In this document: positions 55,002-64,000 of the stretch, in pieces | Numbering within the stretch: the first letter of the stretch is position 1 | Layout: the number at the start of each line of letters is the position of its first letter | Source of the DNA: Streptomyces xylophagus | GTDB taxonomy: Bacteria > Actinomycetota > Actinomycetes > Streptomycetales > Streptomycetaceae | Assembly (NCBI RefSeq): GCF_000716435.1 | Contig: NZ_JNWO01000005.1 | Span: 372,001 to 436,000, forward strand | DNA length: 64,000 nucleotides | Direction: 5' to 3' | Position numbers and translations under genes: made by a program | The notes under the pieces: model-generated | Told to the model about the DNA's origin: nothing | Seen by the model: only the letters and a program-made list of their open reading frames with translations | The model's database searches: none

Positions 55002-56009
55002 GTGACAGCCGCTCCGCACCAAGAGACGCGAACCGCCGCACCGCCCGTGGACCCACCGCCGGACCGAGGGCTCCCGGGGCGCCTCGGACGGCCCTGGCGA
55101 CGGCGACGCAAGCGGTCCTCGGACACCCTGGCCGCGTACGTGTTCCTGGCCCCGGCGCTCATCGGCTTCACGGCGTTCGTCGTCTACCCGCTGTTCCGGT
55201 CCGCCTACTACGCGCTGACCAGCTACAACGGCCTGTCGGACCCGAAGTTCATCGGCCTCGACAACTTCCGCCGGATGTTCACCACCGACCCGTCCTTCTG
55301 GCCCTCGGTACGAGCCACACTCCTGCTGGTCGTGCTGTACGTGCCGCTGTCGCTGGCCATCGGGCTGGCCCTGGCCGTCTTCTGCAACCAGCGGATGCGC
55401 GGCGTCAGCCTGCTGCGCACCCTGTGCTATCTGCCGGTCGTGCTGCCCGTGGTGGCCACGATCACGCTCTGGAAGTTCGTGTTCAACCCCCAAGTCGGCC
55501 TGGCCAACCAGGTGTTGAACTGGCTCCACCTGCCCACCAGCGAGTGGCTGTCCAGCGAGGACTCGGCGATTCCCTCGATCGTGATCGTCATGCTGTGGAG
55601 CGTCGGCTCCACGATGATCATCTTCCTCGCCGCGCTCCAGGCGGTGCCCACCGAGCTGTACGAGGCGGCCAGACTCGACGGCGCCGGCCCCCGCACGGTG
55701 TTCTTCCGGATCACCCTGCCGCTGATCAGCCCGATCATGATGCTGCAGGTGGTCCTCCAGATGGTGACGGCCCTCCAGGCGTTCAACCAGCCGAAGATCC
55801 TCTCACCGGACGGCCAGGGCGGTCCCGGGTTCAGCACCCGGACGCTGATGCTGTCGATCTACAACAACGGCTTCCCCAAGCTCGGGCAGGTCTCGCAGTT
55901 CGGCTACGCCTCCGCCCAGGTGTGGGTGCTGTTCCTCGTCATCGTCGTCGTGATCGCCGCCACCGCCCGCTTCTCGTCGATTTGGACCTACAGTGACCAC
56001 GTCTCCTGA
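55002..56009 (+). CDS. Sugar ABC importer permease 1 (MalF/UgpA type)
   Basis: A 335-residue membrane protein with a basic cytoplasmic N-terminus (about 40 residues) and six membrane segments, beginning TLAAYVFLAPALIGFTAFVV. The EAA loop reads YEAARLDGAGPRTVFFRITL (about 220-240), as expected for CUT1 oligosaccharide importers. Starts with GTG at 55002 after GAAGGTGAG. It overlaps the second permease by 17 bases. With that and the lipoprotein it forms a mannoside importer. The ATPase is missing and is probably the shared MsiK-type protein encoded elsewhere. Confidence 0.93.
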   Translation: MTAAPHQETRTAAPPVDPPPDRGLPGRLGRPWRRRRKRSSDTLAAYVFLAPALIGFTAFVVYPLFRSAYYALTSYNGLSDPKFIGLDNFRRMFTTDPSFWPSVRATLLLVVLYVPLSLAIGLALAVFCNQRMRGVSLLRTLCYLPVVLPVVATITLWKFVFNPQVGLANQVLNWLHLPTSEWLSSEDSAIPSIVIVMLWSVGSTMIIFLAALQAVPTELYEAARLDGAGPRTVFFRITLPLISPIMMLQVVLQMVTALQAFNQPKILSPDGQGGPGFSTRTLMLSIYNNGFPKLGQVSQFGYASAQVWVLFLVIVVVIAATARFSSIWTYSDHVS

Positions 56010-56904
56010 CGTCACCAGGGCGCCGACGACCGCGCCGACACCGGCCCCTCCGACGAAGCCGCGCGGCAGGGCCGTACGCAAAGCATCTTGGTACGCCACC
56101 GCGCTGCTGATCAGCTCGGTGATGATCCTCCCCATCCTCTGGATGCTCACCGTCGCGCTGAAGGGCCCCTCCGCGGTCTTCGAGGTCCCGCCCCGGCTCC
56201 TGCCCCACGAGTTCCACTTCAGGAACTTCGTCGACGGGCCGAAGGTCATCCACTTCCCGCGCCTGCTGCTCAACTCCGTTGTCATCACCGGCCTTTCGGT
56301 GATCGGCGGCGTGATGACGTCGATGATGGCGGGCTACGCCCTGGCCCGGCTGCGCTTCCCCGGCCGCAAGGTGTGGTTCTACGTCTTCGTCGGCAGCATG
56401 CTGCTGCCCCCGGTGGTCGGCATCATCCCGCTGTTCCAACTCTTCAAGGACATCGGCTGGTACGACACCTGGCTGCCGCTGATCGTCCCGGCCTTCCTGG
56501 GCGGCAATCCGCTCTTCATCTTCCTCGCCCGCCAGTACTTCCTGTCGATCCCGCACTCCATCGACGAGGCCGCCAAGGTCGACGGCGCGGGACACGTCCG
56601 GATCTTCGTCAGCGTGATGCTGCCGATCACGAAGCCCGCCTGGATAACGATGTCAATCCTGGCCTTCCAGATGTCCTGGAACGACTACCTCAACCCATTG
56701 ATCTACCTGTATTCGTCCCAGAAGTGGCCGCTGAGCGTCGGCATGGCCTCCTTCGTCTCCCAGTTCGCCGGCCAGACCCCGGACTGGAACCTCTACATGG
56801 CCACCAACCTGCTCTTCATGCTCCCGCCACTGGCCGTGTTCTTCGTCGCCCAGCGCTACTTCATCCAGGGCCTGAGCGCTCTGGGCACCGTCAACCAGCG
56901 CTGA
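55993..56904 (+). CDS. Sugar ABC importer permease 2 (MalG/UgpE type)
   Basis: A 303-residue partner permease with six membrane segments (first SWYATALLISSVMILPILWM) and the EAA loop IDEAAKVDGAGHVRIFVSVM (about 192-212). The C-terminus FIQGLSALGTVNQR is typical of CUT1 permeases, where it helps contact the ATPase. It overlaps permease 1 and is followed by the binding-protein gene after 60 bases. Confidence 0.93.
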   Translation: MTTSPDVTRAPTTAPTPAPPTKPRGRAVRKASWYATALLISSVMILPILWMLTVALKGPSAVFEVPPRLLPHEFHFRNFVDGPKVIHFPRLLLNSVVITGLSVIGGVMTSMMAGYALARLRFPGRKVWFYVFVGSMLLPPVVGIIPLFQLFKDIGWYDTWLPLIVPAFLGGNPLFIFLARQYFLSIPHSIDEAAKVDGAGHVRIFVSVMLPITKPAWITMSILAFQMSWNDYLNPLIYLYSSQKWPLSVGMASFVSQFAGQTPDWNLYMATNLLFMLPPLAVFFVAQRYFIQGLSALGTVNQR

Positions 56905-56964
56905 TCCGCATCCCGTCCCGACCCACCTACGAGTCGTATGCATGCCAGGTATCAGGAGGCCACG

Positions 56965-58260
56965 ATGAAACGATGGATCCGTCTCGCCGGAGCGTTGCTG
57001 TCTGCGGGGGGACTGCTCGCGACGGCGGCCTGCGGCGGCTCGTCCGGGAAGCAGTCGGACGGCAAGGCGACGGTCACCCTGATGACCTGGGAGTCCGCCG
57101 CCACCAACAAGGCCATCGACCAGGCCCTGACCGGCTTCCACGACCCGAACATCACCGTCAAGCGCGTCGACACCCCCAACGGCAACTACAGCGACAAACT
57201 CGCCGCCCTCACCCAGGCGAAGAAGCTCCCCGACCTGTTCTGGTGCGGCAACGACACCGAGCAGCAGTACACCAGCCAGGGCCTCCTCACCGACTGGGCC
57301 TCCCGGCTCTCCGGCGCCGCCGACTTCGGCGCGAGCAGCTTCGTCTCCTCCACCATGAAGAACTGGAAGACCGCCGACGGAAAGATCGGCGGTGTTCCCT
57401 CCCTGATGAACACCTACGGCATCTGGTACGACGTCGACGCCTTCAAGGCCGCCGGCATCACCGTGCCCGCCGCCGGCTGGACCTGGGACCAGATGTTCGA
57501 CGCCGCCGCGAAACTGCACGCCAAGGGCGCCAAGTACGGCCTCGTAGCAGACGCGTTGACCTCCACAGACGGTCCCTTCTCCCTCAGCACGTACGCGCTG
57601 TCGGCGGGTGGCGCGCCGTTCGCCGACTCCGTCCACCAGCCCACGAAGACGACCATCGACGCGACGTACACCGAAGGCGTCCGCAAGGTCGTCGCCGGCA
57701 TCAAGAGCGGGGCCGTCGCACCGCCCGGCTATGACATCAGCAACCAGCAGGCGCTGTTCGCCGCAGGACAGATCCCGATGCTGTGGAGCGGCCAGTGGCT
57801 GGCCGCAGGCTTCCTCACCGACAAGCCGAAGATCAAGTACGGGTTCGCGCCGCTTCCCCAGGTGACCAAGCCGGCCACCCTGTACGACGCCGTGGGCATC
57901 TGCACCCCGTCCTACACCCAGAACGCGGACGCCACCTTCAAGGTCCTCAAGTACCTCGACTCCACGGTGTGGACCAAGGTGCTGCCCGACTCCCCGGTCG
58001 CGGCCCCGGCCTATCTCTCCGCCCAGAGCGCCTACTTCGGCGCCCTCGACAAGGCCGGTCTGACGACCGTCGCGTCCACCGTCAAAGCGGGGCTGAGCAC
58101 GCCGACCACCATCGGCGTGCGCTTCACCACCCAATGGGCCAGCCAGTCCAATGACTTGATCACCGCGTACTGGCCGGACATCCTCAACGGAAAGAAGCCG
58201 CTCTCCGACCTCCGGACGATGACCGACAAGATCAACGATGTGATCAAGAGCAACGGTTAG
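56965..58260 (+). CDS. Sugar-binding lipoprotein of the ABC importer
   Basis: A 431-residue solute-binding protein. The signal peptide ends in the lipobox LATAACGG, so the cysteine near residue 24 is lipidated. The mature part is a two-lobe MalE-like protein (VTLMTWESAATNKAIDQALT, DLFWCGNDTEQQYTSQGLLT, GVPSLMNTYGIWYDVDAFKA). ATG at 56965 has GGAGG upstream. It probably binds alpha-mannosides or manno-oligosaccharides released by the secreted GH76 enzymes; that comes from context, not the protein. Confidence 0.92.
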   Translation: MKRWIRLAGALLSAGGLLATAACGGSSGKQSDGKATVTLMTWESAATNKAIDQALTGFHDPNITVKRVDTPNGNYSDKLAALTQAKKLPDLFWCGNDTEQQYTSQGLLTDWASRLSGAADFGASSFVSSTMKNWKTADGKIGGVPSLMNTYGIWYDVDAFKAAGITVPAAGWTWDQMFDAAAKLHAKGAKYGLVADALTSTDGPFSLSTYALSAGGAPFADSVHQPTKTTIDATYTEGVRKVVAGIKSGAVAPPGYDISNQQALFAAGQIPMLWSGQWLAAGFLTDKPKIKYGFAPLPQVTKPATLYDAVGICTPSYTQNADATFKVLKYLDSTVWTKVLPDSPVAAPAYLSAQSAYFGALDKAGLTTVASTVKAGLSTPTTIGVRFTTQWASQSNDLITAYWPDILNGKKPLSDLRTMTDKINDVIKSNG

Positions 58261-58278
58261 CGTCCCGGACCGAGCGGC

Positions 58279-58319
58279 GGGCCGGGACCCGAAACGTATC
58301 CTGAGAGCGGTCCCGGCCC
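58279..58319. terminator. Inverted repeat between binding-protein and LacI genes
   Basis: GGGCCGGGACC (58279-58289) and GGTCCCGGCCC (58309-58319) form an 11-bp stem with a 19-base loop, just after the lipoprotein stop. It may be a terminator or partial read-through element separating importer and regulator. The loop contains CCGAAACGTATCC, a degenerate version of the LacI palindrome. Confidence 0.5.
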
Positions 58320-58328
58320 CGGTACGCG

Positions 58329-59384
58329 ATGGAAGGTTGGTCTTCAACTCACGTGAGCAGTCGTCCCCCGCACCGCCAGAACACCAGGCCCACGATGCGC
58401 GATGTCGCGGAGCGAGCCGGAGTCGCCGTCGTCACCGTCTCCCGCGTCGTCAACGGCATCGGAACGGTCCGCGAGGAGACGGCCGAACGCGTCAACGCGG
58501 CCATCAGCGCCATCGGATACCAGCGCAACGAGATCGCGCGCTCGCTGCGCCCCGGCCAGAACTCCATGACCATCGGGCTGCTGCTCGGCGACCTCACCAA
58601 CCCGTTCTACGCCTCCCTCGCCAAGGCCGCCGTCGAAGTCGCCAACGAGGCAGGCTACGCAGTCCTGTTGAGCACGGCCGACGAGGACCCGGAGGTCGAG
58701 CGCCGTGCCATCGGGGAGCTGATCGGCCGCCGGGTCGCCGGGCTCATCATCGTCCCCGACCAGGGCGACCACGCCTTCCTCAACGAGATCAACGGCCACG
58801 ACCACGTGCCCATCGTCTTCGTCGACCGCCCGGCCACCGGCGCCGAGGCCGATGTCGTCCTCGTCGACAACGAGGACGGCGGCCACAAGGCCACCCAGCA
58901 CCTCATCGACCAGGGCCACCGACGCATCGCGATCCTCGTCGCCCCCTCGTACTACAGCACCGGCCGGAGACTGCGCGGCTACCGCAAGGCGTTGCGCCGC
59001 GGCGGCATCGAGCCCGACAACAACCTGGTCGTCACCCTGCGCCGCGGCACCACCGAGGAGGCCGAGTCCGCCACCCGCACCCTGCTCACCTCCGCGCATC
59101 CGCCCACCGCGGTCTTCTCCACCACGGGCTTCCTCACCGAGGGCGTCCTACGGGCCTGCCGCGACCTTCAAGTCTCCATCGCCGTCGTGGGTTTCGACGA
59201 CTTCAAGCTGGCCGACATGCTCCCCACCCCGGTCACCGTCGTCACCTCCGACACCGAGGAACTCGGCCGCCGGGCCGCCCACATCCTGCTGGACCGCATC
59301 GACGGCGACGATTCCCCCTCCCACCGCACGGTCCTCCCGGTGCAGCTGATCGCGCGCGGGACAGGGGAGATCAAGCACTCGTAG
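58329..59384 (+). CDS. LacI-family transcriptional regulator of the mannan cluster
   Basis: A 351-residue repressor. The N-terminal helix-turn-helix (TMRDVAERAGVAVVTVSRVV, about 22-42) and hinge helix region (YQRNEIARSLRPGQ) are standard LacI. The core is a periplasmic-binding-protein-like effector domain (MTIGLLLGDLTNPFYASLAK, VAVVGFDDFKLADML-type text near the end). It is the only DNA-binding gene in the cluster, and the five ACGT-centred palindromes nearby have LacI operator form, so it is their likely ligand-controlled repressor, released by a mannoside. The start may be ATG 58329 or GTG 58353; neither has a strong ribosome binding site. It ends three bases from the convergent GH76 stop codon. 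Confidence 0.92.
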   Translation: MEGWSSTHVSSRPPHRQNTRPTMRDVAERAGVAVVTVSRVVNGIGTVREETAERVNAAISAIGYQRNEIARSLRPGQNSMTIGLLLGDLTNPFYASLAKAAVEVANEAGYAVLLSTADEDPEVERRAIGELIGRRVAGLIIVPDQGDHAFLNEINGHDHVPIVFVDRPATGAEADVVLVDNEDGGHKATQHLIDQGHRRIAILVAPSYYSTGRRLRGYRKALRRGGIEPDNNLVVTLRRGTTEEAESATRTLLTSAHPPTAVFSTTGFLTEGVLRACRDLQVSIAVVGFDDFKLADMLPTPVTVVTSDTEELGRRAAHILLDRIDGDDSPSHRTVLPVQLIARGTGEIKHS

Positions 59385-59387
59385 CAA

Positions 59388-60557
59388 TCAGTACAGCGTC
59401 CGCCACTGGGCACGCGGCCACGCGAGCACGGCGTAGATCTGCGCGAGGGCCGCCTGCTGGATCGCCTGGGTGCCACCGGCCGTGTCGAAGTGCACGAGCC
59501 CGGTGGCGGGATCGCGCATGGTGTCCCACACCTGGTCGGCGTAGGCGGCCATCGCCCGGTGGTACGTGTCCTTCCCGGTGACCGACTCCAGGAGCAACAG
59601 GTTCTTGAAGAAGATCGAGTTGAAGAACACGGGCTGCGTGAACAGCCGCCCCTGCGTGACGTAATAGGCGTACGCGGCGGCGGCAACTCGCTCCGCCTGA
59701 CGCAGATAGGCGCGGTCCCGGGTGACCTCGTAGAGGAGAACATTGACCCCGACCGGCACGCCCTGGTTGTAGGACCAGAAGGTCTTCTCGACGGTCCCCT
59801 GCAGGTCAAGGTGGTCCCAGTACAGGCCACTTGGGCTCTGGAGATGCGTGTTCGTCCAGTCGTGGAAGCGTCTCGCCCAGTCCAGGTAGTCGGCCTCGCC
59901 GGTGATCTGGTGCAGGCGCAGGGCGAGTTGGGCGCCCGGCATGTTCGACACGGTGTTGCGGTCGTGGCTCCAGTTGGCCTGGGTCCAGAAGACCCCGCCC
60001 GGTGCGGCATGACCGCCGTCGGTGTCCCAGCCCGACCTGACCAGGGCGAAGATCTCCTTCGCGCGGGCCAGCGCGGCGGTGTCCCTGGTCTGCAGATGGC
60101 GCTGCACCTTGGCCAGGCCGACCCATTCGTTGTCGTCGTAGAACATGTCACCGCCCGAGCCGTACGGCTCGACGGGGTAGGAGGCGTAACCGGGAAGCCC
60201 GGTCGTCCCGCCGCCCGCATTCCAGAAGTGCTCCTGCGCCGCCGCCCGTCGGGCCAGCTCCGGCTCGAACGACGCGTCCACGGCGGTGAGATCGAGCGCG
60301 GCGATGTGTACCTGCGAGAAGGGCCATTCGTACGAGTACGGGTTGTCGCCGGCCGCCGCCGGAATCTGCTCGTGGACTAGCCCCGAGCCGTCGGTCGTGT
60401 CGAAGTGTCTCTTCAGCGCGGAGTAGGTGGCTGTGGCGCGGGACAACGCCCGTGTGGGGCTCGGTCGTTCCGCTGCGGCTGCCGGTGTGGCGGCCATCGC
60501 TGTCAGCGCGGCCAGACCGGAACCGACCATCACTCGCCGGGAGGGGCGCAGGGACAT
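59388..60557 (-). CDS. Secreted GH76 alpha-1,6-mannanase (1)
   Basis: A 389-residue exported enzyme. The N-terminus SLRPSRRVMVGSGLAALTAM is a probable Tat signal. The (alpha/alpha)6 GH76 domain shows MFYDDNEWVGLAKVQ with the adjacent catalytic aspartates (about 138-141), GVFWTQANWSHDRNTVSNMP and WSYNQGVPVGVNVLLYE. GH76 enzymes cut alpha-1,6-mannan backbones, as in yeast mannan. ATG at 60557 has GGAGG five bases upstream and operator copy 4 lies 24 bp before the start. It is convergent with the LacI gene. Confidence 0.88.
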   Translation of the reverse strand: MSLRPSRRVMVGSGLAALTAMAATPAAAAERPSPTRALSRATATYSALKRHFDTTDGSGLVHEQIPAAAGDNPYSYEWPFSQVHIAALDLTAVDASFEPELARRAAAQEHFWNAGGGTTGLPGYASYPVEPYGSGGDMFYDDNEWVGLAKVQRHLQTRDTAALARAKEIFALVRSGWDTDGGHAAPGGVFWTQANWSHDRNTVSNMPGAQLALRLHQITGEADYLDWARRFHDWTNTHLQSPSGLYWDHLDLQGTVEKTFWSYNQGVPVGVNVLLYEVTRDRAYLRQAERVAAAAYAYYVTQGRLFTQPVFFNSIFFKNLLLLESVTGKDTYHRAMAAYADQVWDTMRDPATGLVHFDTAGGTQAIQQAALAQIYAVLAWPRAQWRTLY

Positions 60558-60580
60558 GGGGCCTCCAAGGATGCGGGTGA

Positions 60581-60594
60581 TGGAAACGTTGCCA
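60581..60594. promoter_or_regulatory. Operator copy 4 of the LacI palindrome
   Basis: TGGAAACGTTGCCA, 24 bp upstream of the reverse-strand GH76 start. Confidence 0.75.
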
Positions 60595-60700
60595 TCGACT
60601 CAGGAGACCGTCAACGCATCTGACGACACGGGCAGTTCACTCCCGGGACATTTTGGTCCGGACCATTGACGGTGCAGCTCGGCTGAGGGAATCTTCACGA

Positions 60701-60714
60701 TGGTTACGTTTCCA
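60701..60714. promoter_or_regulatory. Operator copy 5 of the LacI palindrome
   Basis: TGGTTACGTTTCCA, 56 bp upstream of the GH27 start. Its centre is exactly 120 bp from copy 4, in the divergent GH76/GH27 promoter region. Confidence 0.75.
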
Positions 60715-60769
60715 CAGGTTCCGAAGGCGAGTCCGTCCAGCCCCCCACGGCGAAGCAGGAGACCTCGAC

Positions 60770-62383
60770 ATGACCGTCCCGTCCCCCTTCAAGAGACGCC
60801 TGAGCGCCGTCCTCACGATGGTGCTGCTGCTGGCCCTCGTCCCGGCGCTCCTGGTGCTGCGCGCCGCACCGCCCGCTCAGGCCCTCGACAACGGGCTGGC
60901 CAGGACGCCCCCGATGGGCTGGAACGACTGGAACGCCTTCGGCTGCAACGTGACCGAGCAACTCGTCGAGCAGACCGCCGACTACCTCGTCTCCTCCGGG
61001 CTGAAGGACGCCGGGTACCAGTACGTCAACATCGACGACTGCTGGATGACCTCGGCCCGCAACGCGGCGGGGCAACTCGTCCCCGATCCGGTCAAGTTCC
61101 CGAACGGCATCAGCGGCACCGCCGCCTACGTGCACAGCAAGGGCCTCAAGCTCGGCATCTACGAGAGCGCGGGCACCGCCACCTGCGCGGGCTACCCCGG
61201 CAGCCTCGGCCACGAGCAGACGGACGCCAACAGCTTCGCCGCGTGGGGCGTGGACTACCTCAAGTACGACAACTGCAACCACCAGAACGTGCCCGACCAG
61301 CAGCGCTACACCGCGATGCGCGACGCCCTCGCCAACACCGGCCGCCCGATCGTCTACAGCCTCTGCAACTGGGGCCTCGCCGACGTGTGGACCTGGGGTG
61401 CGGGCGTCGGCAACAGCTGGCGCACCACAGACGACATCAACGTCAACTTCTCGACGGTGGTGTCCATTTACAAGGCCAACGTCAAGCTCGCCGCGTACGC
61501 CAAGCCGGGCGCCTGGAACGACCCCGACATGCTGGAGGTCGGCAACGGCATGTCGTTCACCGAGGACCGCTCCCACTTCAGCCTCTGGTCGGAGATGGCC
61601 GCCCCGCTGATCGCCGGCACCGACCTCCGCAAGGCCTCCGCCGCCACGCTCTCCCTCTACGGCAACAAGGACGTCATCGCCGTGGACCAGGACTCCCTGG
61701 GCAAGCAGGGCACCGAGATCTCCAACTCGGGCGGCCTGCACGTCCTTTCCAAGCCCCTCGCGAACGGCGACGTCTCGGTGGTCCTCTTCAACGAGAACTC
61801 CTCGGCCGCCACCATCACCACCTCCGCGACGGCGGCCGGCCTCCCCTCTGCGTCCTCGTACAAGCTCAACAACCTCTGGTCGCACGTGATCAGCAGCACC
61901 AGCGGCTCCATCTCGGCGAGCGTCCCCGGCCACGGCTCGGTCATGTACCGGGTCTCCACCGGCAGCGGTACCAGCGTCGGCACCACCCACCCCCTGATCG
62001 GCGCCTCCTCCAACCGTTGCCTGGACGCCTACAACGGCGAGACCACCCCCGGCACCAAGATCGAGATCTGGGACTGCGGCGGCGGCACCAACCAGGCCGT
62101 GACCATCACCGCCGCCGGTGAACTCCGGCTCTACGGCGGCACCCAGTGCCTGGACGCCTACAACAACCAGACCAGCAACGGCACCAAGGTGCAGCTCTAC
62201 ACCTGCAACGGCGGCGCCAACCAGAAGTGGAGCCTCAACCCCAACGGCACCATCACGGGCACCCAGTCGGGCCTCTGCCTCGACGTCACCGGCGGCGACC
62301 AGGCGGCCGGCAACGTCAACGGCATCGCGCTCGAACTCTGGACCTGCAACGGCGGCGCCAACCAGCAGTGGCGCCTGGGCTGA
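60770..62383 (+). CDS. Secreted GH27 alpha-galactosidase with ricin-type lectin domain
   Basis: A 537-residue exported enzyme. A signal peptide (1-40) leads to a GH27 (beta/alpha)8 domain opening [20 protein letters not shown]. The nucleophile aspartate is in LKYDNCN (D167) and the acid/base candidate in [11 protein letters not shown] (about 251-253). A C-terminal beta-sandwich (about 320-400) is followed by a ricin B trefoil (about 405-537) with QxW elements NQKWSL and NQQWRL. GH27 enzymes remove alpha-galactose, for example from galactomannan, though alpha-N-acetylgalactosaminidase or arabinopyranosidase activity is possible. ATG at 60770 has AGGAG eight bases upstream. The next GH76 gene follows after 34 bases, so they are co-transcribed under operator copy 5. 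Confidence 0.9.
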   Translation: MTVPSPFKRRLSAVLTMVLLLALVPALLVLRAAPPAQALDNGLARTPPMGWNDWNAFGCNVTEQLVEQTADYLVSSGLKDAGYQYVNIDDCWMTSARNAAGQLVPDPVKFPNGISGTAAYVHSKGLKLGIYESAGTATCAGYPGSLGHEQTDANSFAAWGVDYLKYDNCNHQNVPDQQRYTAMRDALANTGRPIVYSLCNWGLADVWTWGAGVGNSWRTTDDINVNFSTVVSIYKANVKLAAYAKPGAWNDPDMLEVGNGMSFTEDRSHFSLWSEMAAPLIAGTDLRKASAATLSLYGNKDVIAVDQDSLGKQGTEISNSGGLHVLSKPLANGDVSVVLFNENSSAATITTSATAAGLPSASSYKLNNLWSHVISSTSGSISASVPGHGSVMYRVSTGSGTSVGTTHPLIGASSNRCLDAYNGETTPGTKIEIWDCGGGTNQAVTITAAGELRLYGGTQCLDAYNNQTSNGTKVQLYTCNGGANQKWSLNPNGTITGTQSGLCLDVTGGDQAAGNVNGIALELWTCNGGANQQWRLG

Positions 62384-62417
62384 CCTCCCGCATCCCCCCA
62401 CCCCCCATGGAGCCGGC

Positions 62418-63878
62418 ATGAACTCAACAGCAAGACGTATCGGGCGAGTCGGGACCGGTCTGATCGCCGCCCTGGCCCTGTTCATGCCGGTCTCCACCGG
62501 CGTCGCGACCGCCGCAGCCGAGGCGACGATCTGCAACAAGTACTGCGACGCCCGCGACCCGGCCCTGTCCCCGGGTGACCGCCAACCGGTGTCGGCCACC
62601 ATCTACTCCCGCAGCATCGTCCTGCACTTCGACGACACCGACGCGATGGGCTGGGCCTCGATCACCAACGGCAGCCCCGGCGATGAAGTCTGGCTCGACC
62701 GCTCCTTCGACGGCGGCCGCACCTGGAGTTCGGGCAGCAAGCTCGGCGACACCACCATCCCTGCGGGGCAAGGCGGTTGGCGCACCCTGATGTACAACGT
62801 CGACGACTGGAACGCCCTCGGCGTCGGCGCCCTGCGCGCCTGCGGCAAGGCCGGCGACCGGGCCGAGATCGCCTGCACGGCGTGGGCCCGGACGACCTGG
62901 AATGCGGGCAGCCGCCCAACTGCCGCCGCCACCGCGCTGATGCAGTCGTACAACCTGGGCACCGGCCTGTTCGACACCACCGGCTGGTGGAACTCGGCCA
63001 ACGCCCTGACCGCCCTCATCGACAACATCCGCGTGACCGGCATGGGCAGCTACAAGTACGCCATCGCCAACACCTACGACCGCAATCTCTCCGCGCAGGG
63101 CGGAAACTTCACCAACGACTACATCGACGACACGGGCTGGTGGGGACTGGCCTGGGTCGACGCGTACGACCTCACCGGCGACAGCCGGTACCTCAACACC
63201 GCCCGTGCGGACGCCGATTACATGGCGCGGTACTGGGACTCCACGTGCGGCGGGGGAGTGTGGTGGAGCACGGCGAAGACCTACAAGAACGCCATCGCCA
63301 ACTCCCTCTACCTGGAGCTGAACGCGGCCCTGCACAACCGCATCGCCGGCGACACGACCTACCTCGGCCGGGCCAACGCCGAGTGGTCGTGGTTCAAGGG
63401 CACCGGCATGATCAACGGCTCCCATCTGGTCAACGACGGCATCAACCTGGCGACCTGCGGCAACAACGGCGACACGACGTGGTCGTACAACCAGGGCGTG
63501 CTGCTGGGCGGCCTGTCGGAGCTGTACCGGGCGACCGGTGACGCCACCCTGCTCACCACCGGTCGGCAGATCGGCGACGCCTCGACCACGTCGACCGCCC
63601 TCAACTCCGGCGGAATCCTCCGGGAACCCTGCGAGACCAGCGGTTGCGGCGGCGACGGCCCGTCCTTCAAGGGTGCCTACATCCGGGGGCTGAGCGCCTT
63701 CAACTCCCGTCTGTCCGACCGCCCTTACACCACCTACATCAAACGCCAGGCCGACACCGCATATGCGAACGACCGCAACTCCCTTGACGCATACGGCCTT
63801 CACTGGGCCGGACCACTGGACTCCACCGACGCGGCCCGGCAACAGAGCGCGCTCGACCTGATGAACGCGGCGAACTGA
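62418..63878 (+). CDS. Secreted GH76 alpha-1,6-mannanase (2)
   Basis: A 486-residue exported enzyme. A signal peptide (1-35) is followed by an N-terminal beta-rich region (about 40-165, with [20 protein letters not shown]) and a GH76 domain (about 170-486) containing [39 protein letters not shown] with the paired aspartates at 237-238, and [20 protein letters not shown]. It shares little sequence with the other GH76 here, so it may prefer a different mannan. ATG at 62418 has GGAG upstream. It lies 34 bases after the GH27 gene in the same operon. Confidence 0.88.
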   Translation: MNSTARRIGRVGTGLIAALALFMPVSTGVATAAAEATICNKYCDARDPALSPGDRQPVSATIYSRSIVLHFDDTDAMGWASITNGSPGDEVWLDRSFDGGRTWSSGSKLGDTTIPAGQGGWRTLMYNVDDWNALGVGALRACGKAGDRAEIACTAWARTTWNAGSRPTAAATALMQSYNLGTGLFDTTGWWNSANALTALIDNIRVTGMGSYKYAIANTYDRNLSAQGGNFTNDYIDDTGWWGLAWVDAYDLTGDSRYLNTARADADYMARYWDSTCGGGVWWSTAKTYKNAIANSLYLELNAALHNRIAGDTTYLGRANAEWSWFKGTGMINGSHLVNDGINLATCGNNGDTTWSYNQGVLLGGLSELYRATGDATLLTTGRQIGDASTTSTALNSGGILREPCETSGCGGDGPSFKGAYIRGLSAFNSRLSDRPYTTYIKRQADTAYANDRNSLDAYGLHWAGPLDSTDAARQQSALDLMNAAN

Positions 63879-63889
63879 CGCACAGTCAC

Positions 63890-64000
63890 TCACCCCTCGC
63901 CGGTGAGCAGCCGGCGTGGGTTGGCGATGCGGAAGGCGTACGCCGCCGCTCCGCCGAGCCCGTAGCCCGGATAGCGCGGCGGCTCCGCGTACGGCCGGTC
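63890..64000 (-). CDS. C-terminal fragment of an unidentified protein
   Basis: The reverse strand is open from the window edge to TGA at 63890-63892, giving 36 residues that end RIANPRRLLTGEG. Composition is protein-like (PPRYPGYGLGGAAAYAFRI). Too short to identify. It converges on the GH76 gene with 11 bases between stop codons. Confidence 0.5.
   Translation of the reverse strand, partial: DRPYAEPPRYPGYGLGGAAAYAFRIANPRRLLTGEG

Noticed and set aside
1..64000. tRNA, rRNA, riboswitch or attachment site
   Set aside because: I looked for tRNA cloverleaf arms, GTTC-type T-loops and direct repeats flanking the island and found none I could defend by eye.

Overview
The window is from a high-GC actinobacterium, almost certainly a Streptomyces. 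The coding style points there: strong third-position GC, many GTG starts, rare TTA codons, large secreted multidomain glycoside hydrolases, LacI-controlled sugar operons and nSTAND-WD40 proteins. All assignments come from reading motifs and layout. No database search was possible.

Layout. (1) 1-2.0 kb: the end of a sulfonate/nitrate/taurine-type ABC importer (ATPase truncated by the window edge, plus permease). Upstream of it is a 27-residue leader peptide ending in clustered cysteines, behind a promoter that appears leaderless. A YjbQ gene follows divergently. (2) 2.0-4.4 kb: decayed sequence, including a frameshifted sigma-like gene and its usual partner. (3) 4.4-17.5 kb: a probable defence island. 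It holds a Fic-like protein, a Ser/Thr kinase fused to a SAMHD1-like HD domain, a NACHT NTPase, and a large SF1 (Upf1-like) helicase with a C-terminal Vsr-like nuclease followed one base later by a HEPN protein. The first three genes carry TTA codons. A broken IS3 transposase closes the island on the right. (4) 17.9-29.4 kb: a methyltransferase, a secreted ricin-type lectin, an nSTAND-WD40 protein, and convergent GH64 (beta-1,3-glucanase) and GH87 (alpha-1,3-glucanase) genes.

(5) 29.8-40.3 kb: a two-component system, a PmtA-like methyltransferase, a DUF2975/XRE pair with operator-like repeats, a membrane Ser/Thr kinase with an extracellular B-lectin domain, a secreted amidase, OsmC and a secreted alpha/beta hydrolase. 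(6) 40.4-50.8 kb: a locus resembling the mycolic-acid condensation locus of mycobacteria. It has an acyl-CoA carboxylase beta subunit, a fatty acyl-AMP ligase, a Pks13-like ACP-KS-AT-ACP-TE protein and an Ag85-like esterase in one direction, with a PucR regulator and a cutinase just beyond. Streptomyces make no mycolic acids, so the product is unknown. (7) 51-63.9 kb: an alpha-mannan/galactomannoside utilisation regulon. It comprises a beta-helix hydrolase, GH125, a sugar ABC importer, a LacI regulator, two GH76 alpha-mannanases and a GH27-lectin protein. Five copies of a 14-bp palindrome centred on ACGT sit in front of these units and are the probable LacI operators.

Together the GH64, GH87, GH76, GH125 and GH27 enzymes cover beta-glucan, alpha-1,3-glucan and mannan, which suggests fungal cell-wall breakdown. 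The two most novel parts are the kinase-HD/Fic/NACHT cluster and the Pks13-like locus.
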